Source: Flavobacterium restrictum
GTDB lineage: Bacteria; Bacteroidota; Bacteroidia; Flavobacteriales; Flavobacteriaceae
Direction of reading: 5' to 3'
DNA length: 64,000 bases
NCBI RefSeq assembly: GCF_007097245.1
Contig: NZ_VJZT01000009.1
Span: 1-64,000 of the forward strand
Each line of letters starts with the position of its first letter. The first letter of the stretch is position 1. Of the stretch, positions 1-7,962 are shown one piece after another. A model generated the notes under the pieces. The model made no database searches. It saw only the letters and a list, made by a program, of their open reading frames with translations, and had not been told where the DNA came from. Position numbers and translations under genes: made by a program.

Positions 1-684
1 ACCACCGTAACCGCTCAATGTAGCGTAGCGTCAATCACTGCACCAACAGCAACCGACAATTGTTCGGGAACCATAACCGGTACAACAACTACTACCTTCC
101 CTATTACCACTCAAGGTACAACTACTGTGATATGGAAGTATGCTGATGCTAAAGGAAATACTGCTACGCAAAATCAAACCGTAACCATTACCGATACTCT
201 TGCGCCGGTTGCCAATGCTGCGACACTAACCACCGTAACTGCTCAATGTAGCGTAGCGTCTATCACTGCGCCAACAGCAAACGACAATTGTTCAGGAACC
301 ATAACCGGTACAACAACTACTACCTTCCCAATTGCAACTCAAGGGACAACTACTGTAGTCTGGACGTATGCTGATGCTAAAGGAAATACTGCTACGCAAA
401 ACCAAACCGTAACCATTACTGATACCGTTGCGCCTGTTGCCAATGCTGCGACACTAACCACCGTAACCGCTCAATGTAGCGTAGCGTCTATCACTGCACC
501 AACAGCAACCGACAATTGTTCGGGAACCATCACGGGTACAACAACCACTACCTTCCCAATTGCAACTCAAGGGACGACTACTGTTACTTGGACGTATGCG
601 GATGCTAAAGGAAATACAAGCACCCAAAACCAAACCGTAACCATTACTGATACCGTTGCGCCTGTTACTCCAACACTAGCTGAT
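1..684 (+). repeat. Tandem 228-bp coding repeats, three near-identical copies
   Basis: The motif accaccgtaac starts at 1, 229 and 457, an exact 228-bp period (76 codons). The copies differ only by scattered, mostly synonymous changes. A diverged fourth unit follows to about 870. The array probably extends upstream of the window. Confidence 0.92.
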
Positions 685-3234
685 ATCAAAAGTGATTGTT
701 CCGCAACTGCAGTTGCTCCAACTACTACTGATGCTTGTGCGGGTACTTTAACGGGTACAACTTCGGATGCGTTAACCTACAACACCGCTGGAACGCATGT
801 TATTCATTGGACTTTTAATGACGGACATGGTCAAAGCATCATCGTACCTCAAAATGTGATAATTGCAATTCCTGCAGCAACGCCAACAACGGCAATTCCT
901 GATGCTAATTTTGAACAAGCATTAATCGATTTAGGTTATGACTGTCTTAAAGATGGAAAAGTAATCACTAGTAACATTAGCGGCATTACAACATTAGATG
1001 TAAATACCAAAAACATTAGCGATTTAACGGGTATTAAAGCCTTTTCTAATCTACAAACATTAGGCTGTGACACTAATAATTTAACGAGTTTAGATCTTAC
1101 GGGATTAACCCATTTAACCGAATTAAATTGTTATTACAATGCCTTAACTAGTTTAGATTTAAGCTCATTAACTAGTTTAACATACCTAGACTGTGGCAAT
1201 AACAACATCCAAAGTTTAGATCTTACGGGGCTTACTGCCTTAACCTACGTTTATGCAGGGTACAATAATTTGACCACCTTGAATGTAACCGATTTAAACA
1301 CTAGTGCCGAATTGTATTGCTACAACAATGCTGACTTAACCTGTATTGCAACAACGGATCCTGCTGCTGCAACCGCTAACAGCTTGTGGCAAAAAGATGC
1401 TGCTGCCAATTATGTGACCAATAATCCAATTCTTATTGGTGGAGCGGTTACTGGCGGAACACCAATTTGTTTGGGGTCAGCTAGTGGTTTATTGTCACTT
1501 ACTGGAGCAACTGGAACAATCCTTCGTTGGGAAAGTGCTGTTAGCCCGTTTACAACTTGGACGCCTATTGCCCATACAAACACAACCTACACGGCTGGTA
1601 TTTTGACCCAAACGACACAGTTTCGTGCCGTACTTATAAACAGTTTATGTGCAACAACTACCGCCACTCCTACTACGGTTACGATAGAAAGTACCACTTG
1701 GACTGGAACATGGAGCAATGGAACTCCTAATGCAAACAAAGGCGCTATTATCGCTGCTGATTTTACCGCTACCGCCAATTTAGCTGCTTGTAGTCTTGTG
1801 GTGAATAACAATGCCAAAGTACTTGTAAAATCAGGTTTCAATTTCAGTATTGCCAATGATGTAACCGTAGCTACTGGATCGACTTTAACTTTTGAGAACA
1901 ATACGAATTTGGTTCAATCCAAAGACACCAATGGCAACACAGGAAACATCATTGTAAAAAGAAAAACGAGCCCCTTGATGCTATTGGATTATGTTATATG
2001 GTCTGCGCCTGTTGCTAACCAAAAATTGCAAGCTTTTTCGCCAGCAACTTTAGCCACTCGTTTTTATACCTACAACCCAACAACCAATTTGTACAATGCA
2101 ATCGCTACGCCAAGCACCACTAATTTTGCTACAGCTACTGGCTATTTAATTCGTCTGCCTAACAACCACCCTACAACACCAACCATTTGGGAAGGGCAAT
2201 TTGAGGGAACTCCTAACAACGGTAACTATACATTTGCCGTGGCGAACAATACGTACAATGCCATTGGAAATCCGTATCCATCAACCTTAAGTGCCGATGC
2301 CTTTATTGATACCAATGCCATTACTGATGCCTTGTATTTTTGGAGAAAAACCAATAATACAGCCACCACATCCTATGCGACCTATACCAAAGCGGGGGGA
2401 ACTGCGAATGCGGGAGGAGCAAGCAGCATTGTCCCTAATGGAATCATTCAGGTAGGTCAAGGATTTTTGACTAAACCAACTGCAGCTACTATTTCATTTA
2501 CAAATGCCATGCGGGTAACGAACAATGCCAACCAATTTCTGAAAACAAAAGCAATAGAAAGAAATAGAATTTGGTTGAATCTTGCTAAAGATACTGCTCC
2601 AGTTAACCAAATAATGGTAGCTTACATGACAGGGGCTTCTAGTGGAATTGACCCTGCTATTGACGGGCATTTCATTAATGACAACAGTACAGCATTGACT
2701 TCTACAATAAACAACGAAGAATTTGCTATTCAAGGGCGTAGCCTTCCTTTTAGCGATACGGATCTAGTGCCTTTGACCTTCAAAACCAATGCTAGCGGTA
2801 CTTTCTCTATTGCCATTGATCATGTTGATGGTTTATTTGAAGGCAACCAAGACGTATTTGTGAATGACAAACTAATTGGAACCTCACAAAATTTGAAAAA
2901 AGCACCGTACGCCTTTACATCAGCAACGGGTACTTTTAGCAATCGTTTTGAATTGGCTTACAAAAGCAGTTTGGCTCTTGGTGTTCAAAAACCAGAATTC
3001 ACTAGCAACTCCATAATCGTTTTCAAACAAAACGGACTCATTACCATCAATGCAGGCAAAGCAATTATCAAGAATGTTCGCTTATTTGATATTAGAGGAC
3101 GTATGATTTACGAGCAAAATAACATCAAACTAAACACTACCGTTCTAAAAGATTTTACAGCTGCGGAACAAACCATAATGGTTCAAATCACCTCGGATCT
3201 AAACGAAATAGTTACCAAAAAAATCATCTATTAG
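1..3234 (+). CDS. Giant T9SS-exported adhesin, 3' part (HYR-like repeats, leucine-rich segment, C-terminal sorting domain)
   Basis: The reading frame is open from the first base, so the gene starts upstream of the window and only its C-terminal ~1077 residues are here. Three near-identical 76-residue repeats (228-bp period) come first, each with a conserved Cys pair spaced like HYR/Ig-type beta modules and an APVANAATLTTVTAQC-type core, followed by one diverged copy. Next is a leucine-rich segment (about 895-1400) with repeating LTSLDLTGLTxLTxLxCxxN units, then an Ig-like and beta-helix-like stretch. The last ~75 residues resemble a type A T9SS sorting domain: a VRLFDIRGRMIYE-type strand and a basic KKIIY end. 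Inferred role is a cell-surface adhesin moved by the T9SS and anchored or released after removal of the tail. Repeat homogeneity suggests recent duplication or gene conversion. The family is clear; the ligand is unknown. Confidence 0.88.
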   Translation, partial: TTVTAQCSVASITAPTATDNCSGTITGTTTTTFPITTQGTTTVIWKYADAKGNTATQNQTVTITDTLAPVANAATLTTVTAQCSVASITAPTANDNCSGTITGTTTTTFPIATQGTTTVVWTYADAKGNTATQNQTVTITDTVAPVANAATLTTVTAQCSVASITAPTATDNCSGTITGTTTTTFPIATQGTTTVTWTYADAKGNTSTQNQTVTITDTVAPVTPTLADIKSDCSATAVAPTTTDACAGTLTGTTSDALTYNTAGTHVIHWTFNDGHGQSIIVPQNVIIAIPAATPTTAIPDANFEQALIDLGYDCLKDGKVITSNISGITTLDVNTKNISDLTGIKAFSNLQTLGCDTNNLTSLDLTGLTHLTELNCYYNALTSLDLSSLTSLTYLDCGNNNIQSLDLTGLTALTYVYAGYNNLTTLNVTDLNTSAELYCYNNADLTCIATTDPAAATANSLWQKDAAANYVTNNPILIGGAVTGGTPICLGSASGLLSLTGATGTILRWESAVSPFTTWTPIAHTNTTYTAGILTQTTQFRAVLINSLCATTTATPTTVTIESTTWTGTWSNGTPNANKGAIIAADFTATANLAACSLVVNNNAKVLVKSGFNFSIANDVTVATGSTLTFENNTNLVQSKDTNGNTGNIIVKRKTSPLMLLDYVIWSAPVANQKLQAFSPATLATRFYTYNPTTNLYNAIATPSTTNFATATGYLIRLPNNHPTTPTIWEGQFEGTPNNGNYTFAVANNTYNAIGNPYPSTLSADAFIDTNAITDALYFWRKTNNTATTSYATYTKAGGTANAGGASSIVPNGIIQVGQGFLTKPTAATISFTNAMRVTNNANQFLKTKAIERNRIWLNLAKDTAPVNQIMVAYMTGASSGIDPAIDGHFINDNSTALTSTINNEEFAIQGRSLPFSDTDLVPLTFKTNASGTFSIAIDHVDGLFEGNQDVFVNDKLIGTSQNLKKAPYAFTSATGTFSNRFELAYKSSLALGVQKPEFTSNSIIVFKQNGLITINAGKAIIKNVRLFDIRGRMIYEQNNIKLNTTVLKDFTAAEQTIMVQITSDLNEIVTKKIIY

Positions 3235-3268
3235 TACTTTCTAAAAAGTAAAATTTAAAAATACAATT

Positions 3269-3481
3269 ATGAAAAATAAAGCAGTAAAAGGATACCTGAC
3301 TCTCGTGTTTTTGTTCTCGAACTTAATGCTATTTGCAGATCCGGGCGATGAATCAGACACAGGAGATTTAGAAAGTGGCGAACCAATGCCCATAAACAGC
3401 AAATTAGTGGTGCTTGCCATCGCTGGAATTATGTTTGCCTGTTACTTTTTTTATAAAAATAGGAAAAGGCAAATAGTTTAA
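3269..3481 (+). CDS. Small membrane protein with signal peptide, acidic linker and C-terminal membrane segment
   Basis: This 70-residue protein has a hydrophobic N-terminal signal-like stretch (residues 8-23), an acidic linker (DPGDESDTGDLESGE), one membrane span (residues 45-62) and a basic tail (YKNRKRQIV). The gene starts 34 bp after the adhesin stop and ends just before a strong terminator, so it is probably co-transcribed with the adhesin. Small proteins of this layout often follow T9SS cargo genes in flavobacteria, as I recall. No enzymatic motif is visible and its function is unknown; an accessory role in export or anchoring of the adhesin is only inference. Confidence 0.7.
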   Translation: MKNKAVKGYLTLVFLFSNLMLFADPGDESDTGDLESGEPMPINSKLVVLAIAGIMFACYFFYKNRKRQIV

Positions 3482-3494
3482 ATAACCATTTTGT

Positions 3495-3530
3495 AAAAAG
3501 GGAGACTGTCGCTAGTCTCCCTTTTTTTTT
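3495..3530 (+). terminator. Rho-independent terminator of the adhesin operon
   Basis: A perfect 13-bp stem (3495-3507 with 3514-3526), containing the GC core gggagact/agtctccc and a 6-nt loop, runs into a T tract. Confidence 0.9.
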
Positions 3531-3589
3531 CAAACAAGAATTAAGCAAACTTTAACTATTCTTTACAAATCAATATTGAAAATCATTTC

Positions 3590-3597
3590 TATATTTG
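3590..3597 (+). promoter_or_regulatory. Bacteroidota -7 element for the small Lys-rich protein
   Basis: TATATTTG matches TAnnTTTG and lies 35 bp before the ATG at 3633. No TTG is seen at the ideal 19-bp spacing. Confidence 0.5.
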
Positions 3598-3632
3598 AAT
3601 TGTTAAAACAAAAACAATACAATTGCTATACC

Positions 3633-3806
3633 ATGAAAAAAATCCTATCCCTAGTACTGCTCGTGGCTTTTACCATAAGCGCTACTGCACAAGAAGCTAA
3701 ACCTGCACCAGAAAAAGCTAAAAAAGAAAAAAGTAGTACCAAAAAAGAAACTACTAAAAAAGAATGCAAAGCAGAAGGAAAAAAATGCTGCGCTAAAAAA
3801 GAATAA
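3633..3806 (+). CDS. Small secreted Lys-rich, Cys-containing protein
   Basis: The 57-residue product begins with a clean signal peptide (MKKILSLVLLVAFTISATAQ), so I chose the ATG at 3633 over the in-frame ATG at 3576, which would precede the promoter-like element. The mature part is about 37 residues, extremely rich in Lys, Glu and Ala, and ends KKECKAEGKKCCAKKE with three Cys. The Cys cluster might bind metal or form disulfides, but no family was recognised. It is a single-gene unit flanked by its own -7 element and a terminator. Confidence 0.7.
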   Translation: MKKILSLVLLVAFTISATAQEAKPAPEKAKKEKSSTKKETTKKECKAEGKKCCAKKE

Positions 3807-3811
3807 CCCAC

Positions 3812-3849
3812 AAAAAATGCCGCTACAAAAACTGTAACGGCATTTTTTT
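3812..3849. terminator. Bidirectional terminator between convergent genes
   Basis: Inverted repeat aaaaaatgccg (3812-3822) / cggcatttttt (3838-3848) with A and T tracts on both sides. It can serve the small Lys-rich gene (+) and the DUF4442 gene (-). Confidence 0.8.
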
Positions 3850-3885
3850 ATACTCTTAAAATTTAGCTTTTAAATTCATACTAAA

Positions 3886-4338
3886 TTACTTCATTCGGAC
3901 ACTCCATTCAAAATCCATTTCCGAGACTTGTTCCCCTTTTTCATTCGTTCCTATAGACTTCATCCAGAAGGTCTGCCCTGCTCCATCAGCAATTGTTTTT
4001 GCAATAGCGGCCGCAATCAAATCCCCATCTTGACAAACAAAGGTGATGCGCCCCGTTGCTTTTTTAGAAAAATTACTTTTATTATTGGCCACCAACATCG
4101 ATATTTTTTTGCCACTTTGCGCTATTTGGTCAATTACCATAGCTCCTGTAGACAACTCGGCAGCCATGGCTTGTACTGCAAAATACATCGAATTAAATGG
4201 ATTTTGATTCGCCCAGCGGTGTTTTACGGATACCACACATTGCGTGCCCGAAATCTCTTTTACCCGCACACCACACCAAAAAGCAGCTGGCAATTTAAAA
4301 AATAAAAATTGGTTGAGTTTAGATACTGTAAGTGCCAT
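3886..4338 (-). CDS. DUF4442 hotdog-fold protein (thioesterase-like)
   Basis: The 150-residue cytoplasmic protein has the hotdog-family layout: a central NPFNSMYFAVQAMAAELSTG helix followed by long strands (residues 60-150). The first part (KHRWANQNPFNSMYF) matches the DUF4442/PaaI-like segment that forms the acyl-thioester pocket. Hydrolysis of an acyl-CoA-like thioester is inferred from the fold; the substrate is unknown. It is transcribed alone and diverges from the DUF4870 gene across a spacer that holds a perfect palindrome. Confidence 0.75.
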   Translation of the reverse strand: MALTVSKLNQFLFFKLPAAFWCGVRVKEISGTQCVVSVKHRWANQNPFNSMYFAVQAMAAELSTGAMVIDQIAQSGKKISMLVANNKSNFSKKATGRITFVCQDGDLIAAAIAKTIADGAGQTFWMKSIGTNEKGEQVSEMDFEWSVRMK

Positions 4339-4367
4339 ATTGATTCGATTTTTGGTAAAAATACAAA

Positions 4368-4395
4368 AAAAATACTAGGCACGCCTAGTATTTTT
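4368..4395. promoter_or_regulatory. Perfect 13-bp palindrome with 2-nt spacer in a divergent promoter region
   Basis: Arms aaaaatactaggc and gcctagtattttt are exactly complementary and separated by only ac. The loop is too short for a standard terminator, so an operator for a dimeric regulator is at least as likely. It lies 30 bp upstream of the DUF4442 start and ~97 bp upstream of the DUF4870 start. Confidence 0.5.
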
Positions 4396-4455
4396 AAATG
4401 TTAAAAAATTGTTAATATTTACTACTATGCGATACAAGATACTTTCTTTTAGCCA

Positions 4456-4463
4456 TATATTTG
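4456..4463 (+). promoter_or_regulatory. -7 element upstream of the DUF4870 gene
   Basis: TATATTTG fits TAnnTTTG and lies 28 bp before the ATG at 4492. Confidence 0.5.
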
Positions 4464-4491
4464 CATAAGAAATTACTATATACTTTTAATC

Positions 4492-4947
4492 ATGGAAACA
4501 ACAACAGAAAAAAACACCGCTACTTTTACTCACTTGAGTACCTTGAGCCAATATGTATTTCCGTTTGGAAATTATATATTCCCCATCTTGATTTGGTCAA
4601 CCAAAAAAGACAAATCAGAATTTGTAGACCACCACGGCAAACAAGCCATCAATTTTCAATTGAGCCTGCTCATTTACACTTTGATTCTTGCCGCCATTGC
4701 GTTGCCAATATTGATTTATACCGTTTTTAAAGACAACACGTTTTCAAATTTTGACTACCATACTGATTTTCCTTTTGAATCCATTCATTTTCAAGATCAC
4801 ATCGGCATCATTACCGTGGGACTGGTGGCCGTTTTTGTTTTCTTTTGCATGAAAATAGCCGAATTCTTTTTAATCATTTACGCTTCCATACAAACCTCAA
4901 ATGGCAAAAAATACAAATACCCTTTAACCATCCCTTTTTTGAAGTAA
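4492..4947 (+). CDS. DUF4870 (Tic20-like) membrane protein
   Basis: The 151-residue integral membrane protein has the DUF4870 pattern: an N-terminal hydrophobic hairpin (YVFPFGNYIFPILIW), the signature FVDHHGKQAINFQLS, then two further membrane spans around residues 62-83 and 103-130. The ATG at 4492 sits behind a good -7 element; an ATG at 4461 in another frame is a shadow. The family has no settled biochemical function. The PadR-PspC-GIN genes follow within 100 bp with no terminator between, so co-expression is possible. Confidence 0.85.
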   Translation: METTTEKNTATFTHLSTLSQYVFPFGNYIFPILIWSTKKDKSEFVDHHGKQAINFQLSLLIYTLILAAIALPILIYTVFKDNTFSNFDYHTDFPFESIHFQDHIGIITVGLVAVFVFFCMKIAEFFLIIYASIQTSNGKKYKYPLTIPFLK

Positions 4948-5039
4948 CCTAAAAAAGTATGTAGTTAAAAAAAATCATCAATCATCAATCAAAAAATGAA
5001 GAGTACCAGTAAAAATCAAAAAAATCAAATCAAAAAATT

Positions 5040-5369
5040 ATGAACATTGAAAACACAAAAGCCCAGATGCGAAAAGGTGTTCTCGAGTTTTGCATCCTAT
5101 CTGTTCTAAAAGAGAAAGATGCCTACACTTCTGAAATATTAGACACCTTAAAAAACGCTAAATTATTAGTAGTCGAGGGAACCATTTACCCGCTTTTGAC
5201 ACGACTAAAAAACGACGGATTACTCAACTACCGTTGGGAGGAATCGACTTCAGGCCCACCACGAAAATACTATGGTCTGACCGAAATTGGACAAACTTTT
5301 TTAAACGAATTAAATGGCACTTGGACGGAACTATCCGATGCCGTAAACCTAATCACCAACCAAAAATAA
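5040..5369 (+). CDS. PadR-family transcriptional regulator
   Basis: At 109 residues this is a short, subfamily-2-like PadR. The N-terminal winged helix shows the hallmark MRKGVLEFCILSVL (residues 11-24), the EGTIYPLLTRLKNDGLL recognition helix and wing (46-62), and the GPPRKYYGLTEIG strand-turn (72-84). PadR proteins are dimeric repressors that respond to small molecules or envelope stress. It is the first gene of a tight PadR, PspC, GIN set (5-bp gaps), a common Bacteroidota arrangement, so it probably regulates its own operon. Confidence 0.9.
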   Translation: MNIENTKAQMRKGVLEFCILSVLKEKDAYTSEILDTLKNAKLLVVEGTIYPLLTRLKNDGLLNYRWEESTSGPPRKYYGLTEIGQTFLNELNGTWTELSDAVNLITNQK

Positions 5370-5374
5370 GAATC

Positions 5375-7132
5375 ATGAACAAAACAGTAAATATTAACCT
5401 AGGCGGAATGTTTTTCCATATTGATGAAGATGCATACCAAAAATTAACACGCTATTTTGAAGCCATACGAAGATCCCTTTCTAAATCATCGGGTCAAGAG
5501 GAAATCATTAAGGATATTGAAATTCGGGTTTCGGAGTTGTTAAATGAGAAACAAAAAACAGACAAACATGTTGTTGGGATAAAAGAAGTTGATGAAGTAA
5601 TTGCGGTTATGGGGCAACCCGAAGATTACATCATTGAGGAGGACAATCAAACGACTCAACATTTTAGCGACACCAATTCAAGAGGTACCAAAAAACTGTA
5701 TCGTGATAAGGAAAAAGGCATGATTGGCGGTGTAGCAACAGGATTAGGACACTATTTTGGAATTGATGCTGTCTGGTTAAAAATCATGTTTTTAATATTT
5801 GTTTTCGCAGGATTTGGTACAGGAATTATTGCTTATATCGTACTTTGGATAGTAACTCCAGAGGCGATTACCACTTCCGAAAAACTAGAAATGACGGGAG
5901 AACCTGTAACCATATCGAATATCGAAAAAAAAGTACGTGAGGAAATAGACAGCTTATCAGGCAAATTCAAAAACACTGATTTTGATAAAGTAGGTCATCA
6001 AGTAAAAACAGGTGCCGAGAAATTAGGAAACTCATTTAGCGATTTTGTACTAACTGTTTTCAAAATTTTTGCCAAGTTTTTAGGAGTCCTATTAATCATT
6101 ACTGGATTTACAATGTTGTTTTTCTTATTGGTTGGCGTATTTACTTTGGGAACCAATGTTTTTATTGATTTCCCGTGGCAAAATTTCATCGAAACAGGAC
6201 AATTTACAGATTATCCCGCATGGGCTTTTGGATTGTTGATGTTCTTTGCCGTAGGAATTCCGTTCTTTTTCTTAACCATTTTGGGTTTCAAATTGCTATC
6301 GCCAAATATGAAATCGATAGGAACTATTGCAAAATACACTCTATTAGCTCTTTGGTTAATAGCCATTGCCATAACAATTTCTATAGGCGTTCGTACCGCA
6401 ACACAAGTAGCGTATGACGGAAAAACGGTTCAGAAACAAATCATCAATCTAAAACCAACTGACACGTTATTTGTAAAATTCAAATACAACGAAAACTACA
6501 CCAATAACATTGATGACCGAGATGAATTCAAGTTTTTGTTAAATAATGTAAACCAAAAAGTGATTTATTCGAACAACGTAAGCATCAAAATCTTGTCTAC
6601 TGACGAAAAAGCACCTTACCTACAAATCGAAAAAACAGCCAAAGGCGAATCCTTTCAAGATGCCAAACAAAGAGCTGAAAAAATAGAGTATGGTTTCAAA
6701 ATAGAAGGTTCCCATTTGGTTCTAGACAACTATTTATTGACCGATGTCAAAAACAAATTCAGAGGTCAAGAAGTAGAACTCTACCTGTATGTTCCAGAAG
6801 GAATGCTATTGCAACCCGATGCAACGGTAGAAAATTACGACCGATCTGACAATGAGTTCTTCAACATGCACTATAGCTCTGATACTTACGTTTACAAAGT
6901 AACTAATTCACAAATAAAATGCTTAAATTGTCCAGCAGATGAAGACGAATACAATGATGTAGCAAATGACGATACGGACAATGTAGAAGTCAATATAAAT
7001 GACAATGTAGAACAAAATGACAGCATTACCACTACAACTGTAAAAGTAAATGGACAAACGGTAACGGTAAACAAAGCAGGTTCAAAAAAAGGATTAACTG
7101 TAAATAAAGAAGGCGTAATCATAAAAAAATAA
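5375..7132 (+). CDS. PspC-domain membrane protein
   Basis: I start the 585-residue protein at the ATG at 5375, just after the padR stop; the longer frame from 5234 overlaps padR. Residues 1-95 form a soluble segment. The PspC domain follows (about 106-164) with GTKKLYRDKEKGMIGGVATGLG and a first membrane span at 136-160. Four or so further spans (about 220-345) precede a long C-terminal extracytoplasmic domain ending in acidic and Thr/Val-rich sequence. PspC proteins sense or relieve membrane stress in the Psp response. Its partner here is probably the GIN lipoprotein encoded next. Confidence 0.88.
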   Translation: MNKTVNINLGGMFFHIDEDAYQKLTRYFEAIRRSLSKSSGQEEIIKDIEIRVSELLNEKQKTDKHVVGIKEVDEVIAVMGQPEDYIIEEDNQTTQHFSDTNSRGTKKLYRDKEKGMIGGVATGLGHYFGIDAVWLKIMFLIFVFAGFGTGIIAYIVLWIVTPEAITTSEKLEMTGEPVTISNIEKKVREEIDSLSGKFKNTDFDKVGHQVKTGAEKLGNSFSDFVLTVFKIFAKFLGVLLIITGFTMLFFLLVGVFTLGTNVFIDFPWQNFIETGQFTDYPAWAFGLLMFFAVGIPFFFLTILGFKLLSPNMKSIGTIAKYTLLALWLIAIAITISIGVRTATQVAYDGKTVQKQIINLKPTDTLFVKFKYNENYTNNIDDRDEFKFLLNNVNQKVIYSNNVSIKILSTDEKAPYLQIEKTAKGESFQDAKQRAEKIEYGFKIEGSHLVLDNYLLTDVKNKFRGQEVELYLYVPEGMLLQPDATVENYDRSDNEFFNMHYSSDTYVYKVTNSQIKCLNCPADEDEYNDVANDDTDNVEVNINDNVEQNDSITTTTVKVNGQTVTVNKAGSKKGLTVNKEGVIIKK

Positions 7133-7137
7133 GTGCC

Positions 7138-7878
7138 ATGATAAAAATAATTACAATAATCACCCAAATAATTGTAGCCACCTTAACGGCACTTTTATTT
7201 GCTTCTTGCAACCAAATCATAGAACGAAATGCAATAACAGGAAGCGGAAAAGTAACTACCCAAAAAAGAATTGTTCAAGGCGATTTCAATAAAATTGACG
7301 TTAGCAATACTATTGAAGTCATTATAGAACAATCTGACAAAGTAGCCATCACTGTCGAAGCGGATGATAACCTACAAAACGGAATCACAACTACTGTCGA
7401 AAACGGCACGCTAGTCATCAAATGCCAATACAATTCCTTTGTAAATGTCTCCGAAAAAAAGGTGCACATAAAAATGCCATTAATTGAAGGATTAACTGCC
7501 TCAAGTGCGTCGTCTATAAAAAGCAACGCAGTTATCGTGTCTAACAAAATGCGTTTGACCGCCTCAAGTGCCGCAACGATAGACGTAGCAATTGAATCTG
7601 ACGTTATTAACTGCGATTTAAGCAGCGCAAGCGCCATAGCTGTTAAAGGAAAAGCGCTACAAATGGACGTTACCTCCTCCAGCGGAAGCTCCTTTAACGC
7701 CAAGGAGTTACTAGTCAATGACATCACTGCAAATGCGTCAAGCGGAAGTGTGCAAAACATTCACCCCATTGTTAGTCTAAATGCCGAAGCCTCTAGCGGT
7801 GGTACAATAAGCTACAATACCAATCCCAAAATCAGCAAAAACGCCCAAAGTTCAGGCGGTTCCATAAACAAAGAGTAA
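7138..7878 (+). CDS. GIN-domain (DUF2807) lipoprotein
   Basis: The 246-residue precursor has a lipobox (LLFASC, Cys24), so the mature protein is probably membrane-anchored. The remainder is a right-handed beta-helix-like GIN/DUF2807 domain with strand repeats rich in Ser and Ala (ASSASSIK, ASSAATID, SSGSSFNAK). The start lies 5 bp after the PspC stop, so it is co-transcribed with padR and pspC. The family is often called head GIN domain; its role is unknown, and a place in envelope stress or surface binding is inferred from the operon. Confidence 0.88.
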   Translation: MIKIITIITQIIVATLTALLFASCNQIIERNAITGSGKVTTQKRIVQGDFNKIDVSNTIEVIIEQSDKVAITVEADDNLQNGITTTVENGTLVIKCQYNSFVNVSEKKVHIKMPLIEGLTASSASSIKSNAVIVSNKMRLTASSAATIDVAIESDVINCDLSSASAIAVKGKALQMDVTSSSGSSFNAKELLVNDITANASSGSVQNIHPIVSLNAEASSGGTISYNTNPKISKNAQSSGGSINKE

Positions 7879-7901
7879 GCAAAAAAAGCACTATTTAATT
7901 T

Positions 7902-7933
7902 AAAATCATTCATCAAAAGTGAATGATTTTTTT
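7902..7933 (+). terminator. Terminator of the PadR-PspC-GIN operon
   Basis: Stem aaaatcattca (7902-7912) / tgaatgatttt (7920-7930), 7-nt loop, then a T tract. It is AT-rich, so weaker than the others listed. Confidence 0.65.
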
Positions 7934-7940
7934 ATATTTG
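7933..7940 (+). promoter_or_regulatory. -7 element for the second GIN gene
   Basis: TATATTTG immediately follows the terminator and is 22 bp before the ATG at 7963, showing that this gene has its own promoter. Confidence 0.55.
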
Positions 7941-7962
7941 TAATCTTACTTTAAATTACAAA

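Noticed and set aside
1587..1901. Minus-strand ORF within the first adhesin gene
   Set aside because: Shadow frame opposite a real coding region; no domain, no promoter.
5234..5374. Longer N-terminus of the PspC protein
   Set aside because: It overlaps padR in another frame; the ATG at 5375 follows the padR stop and gives the conserved start.
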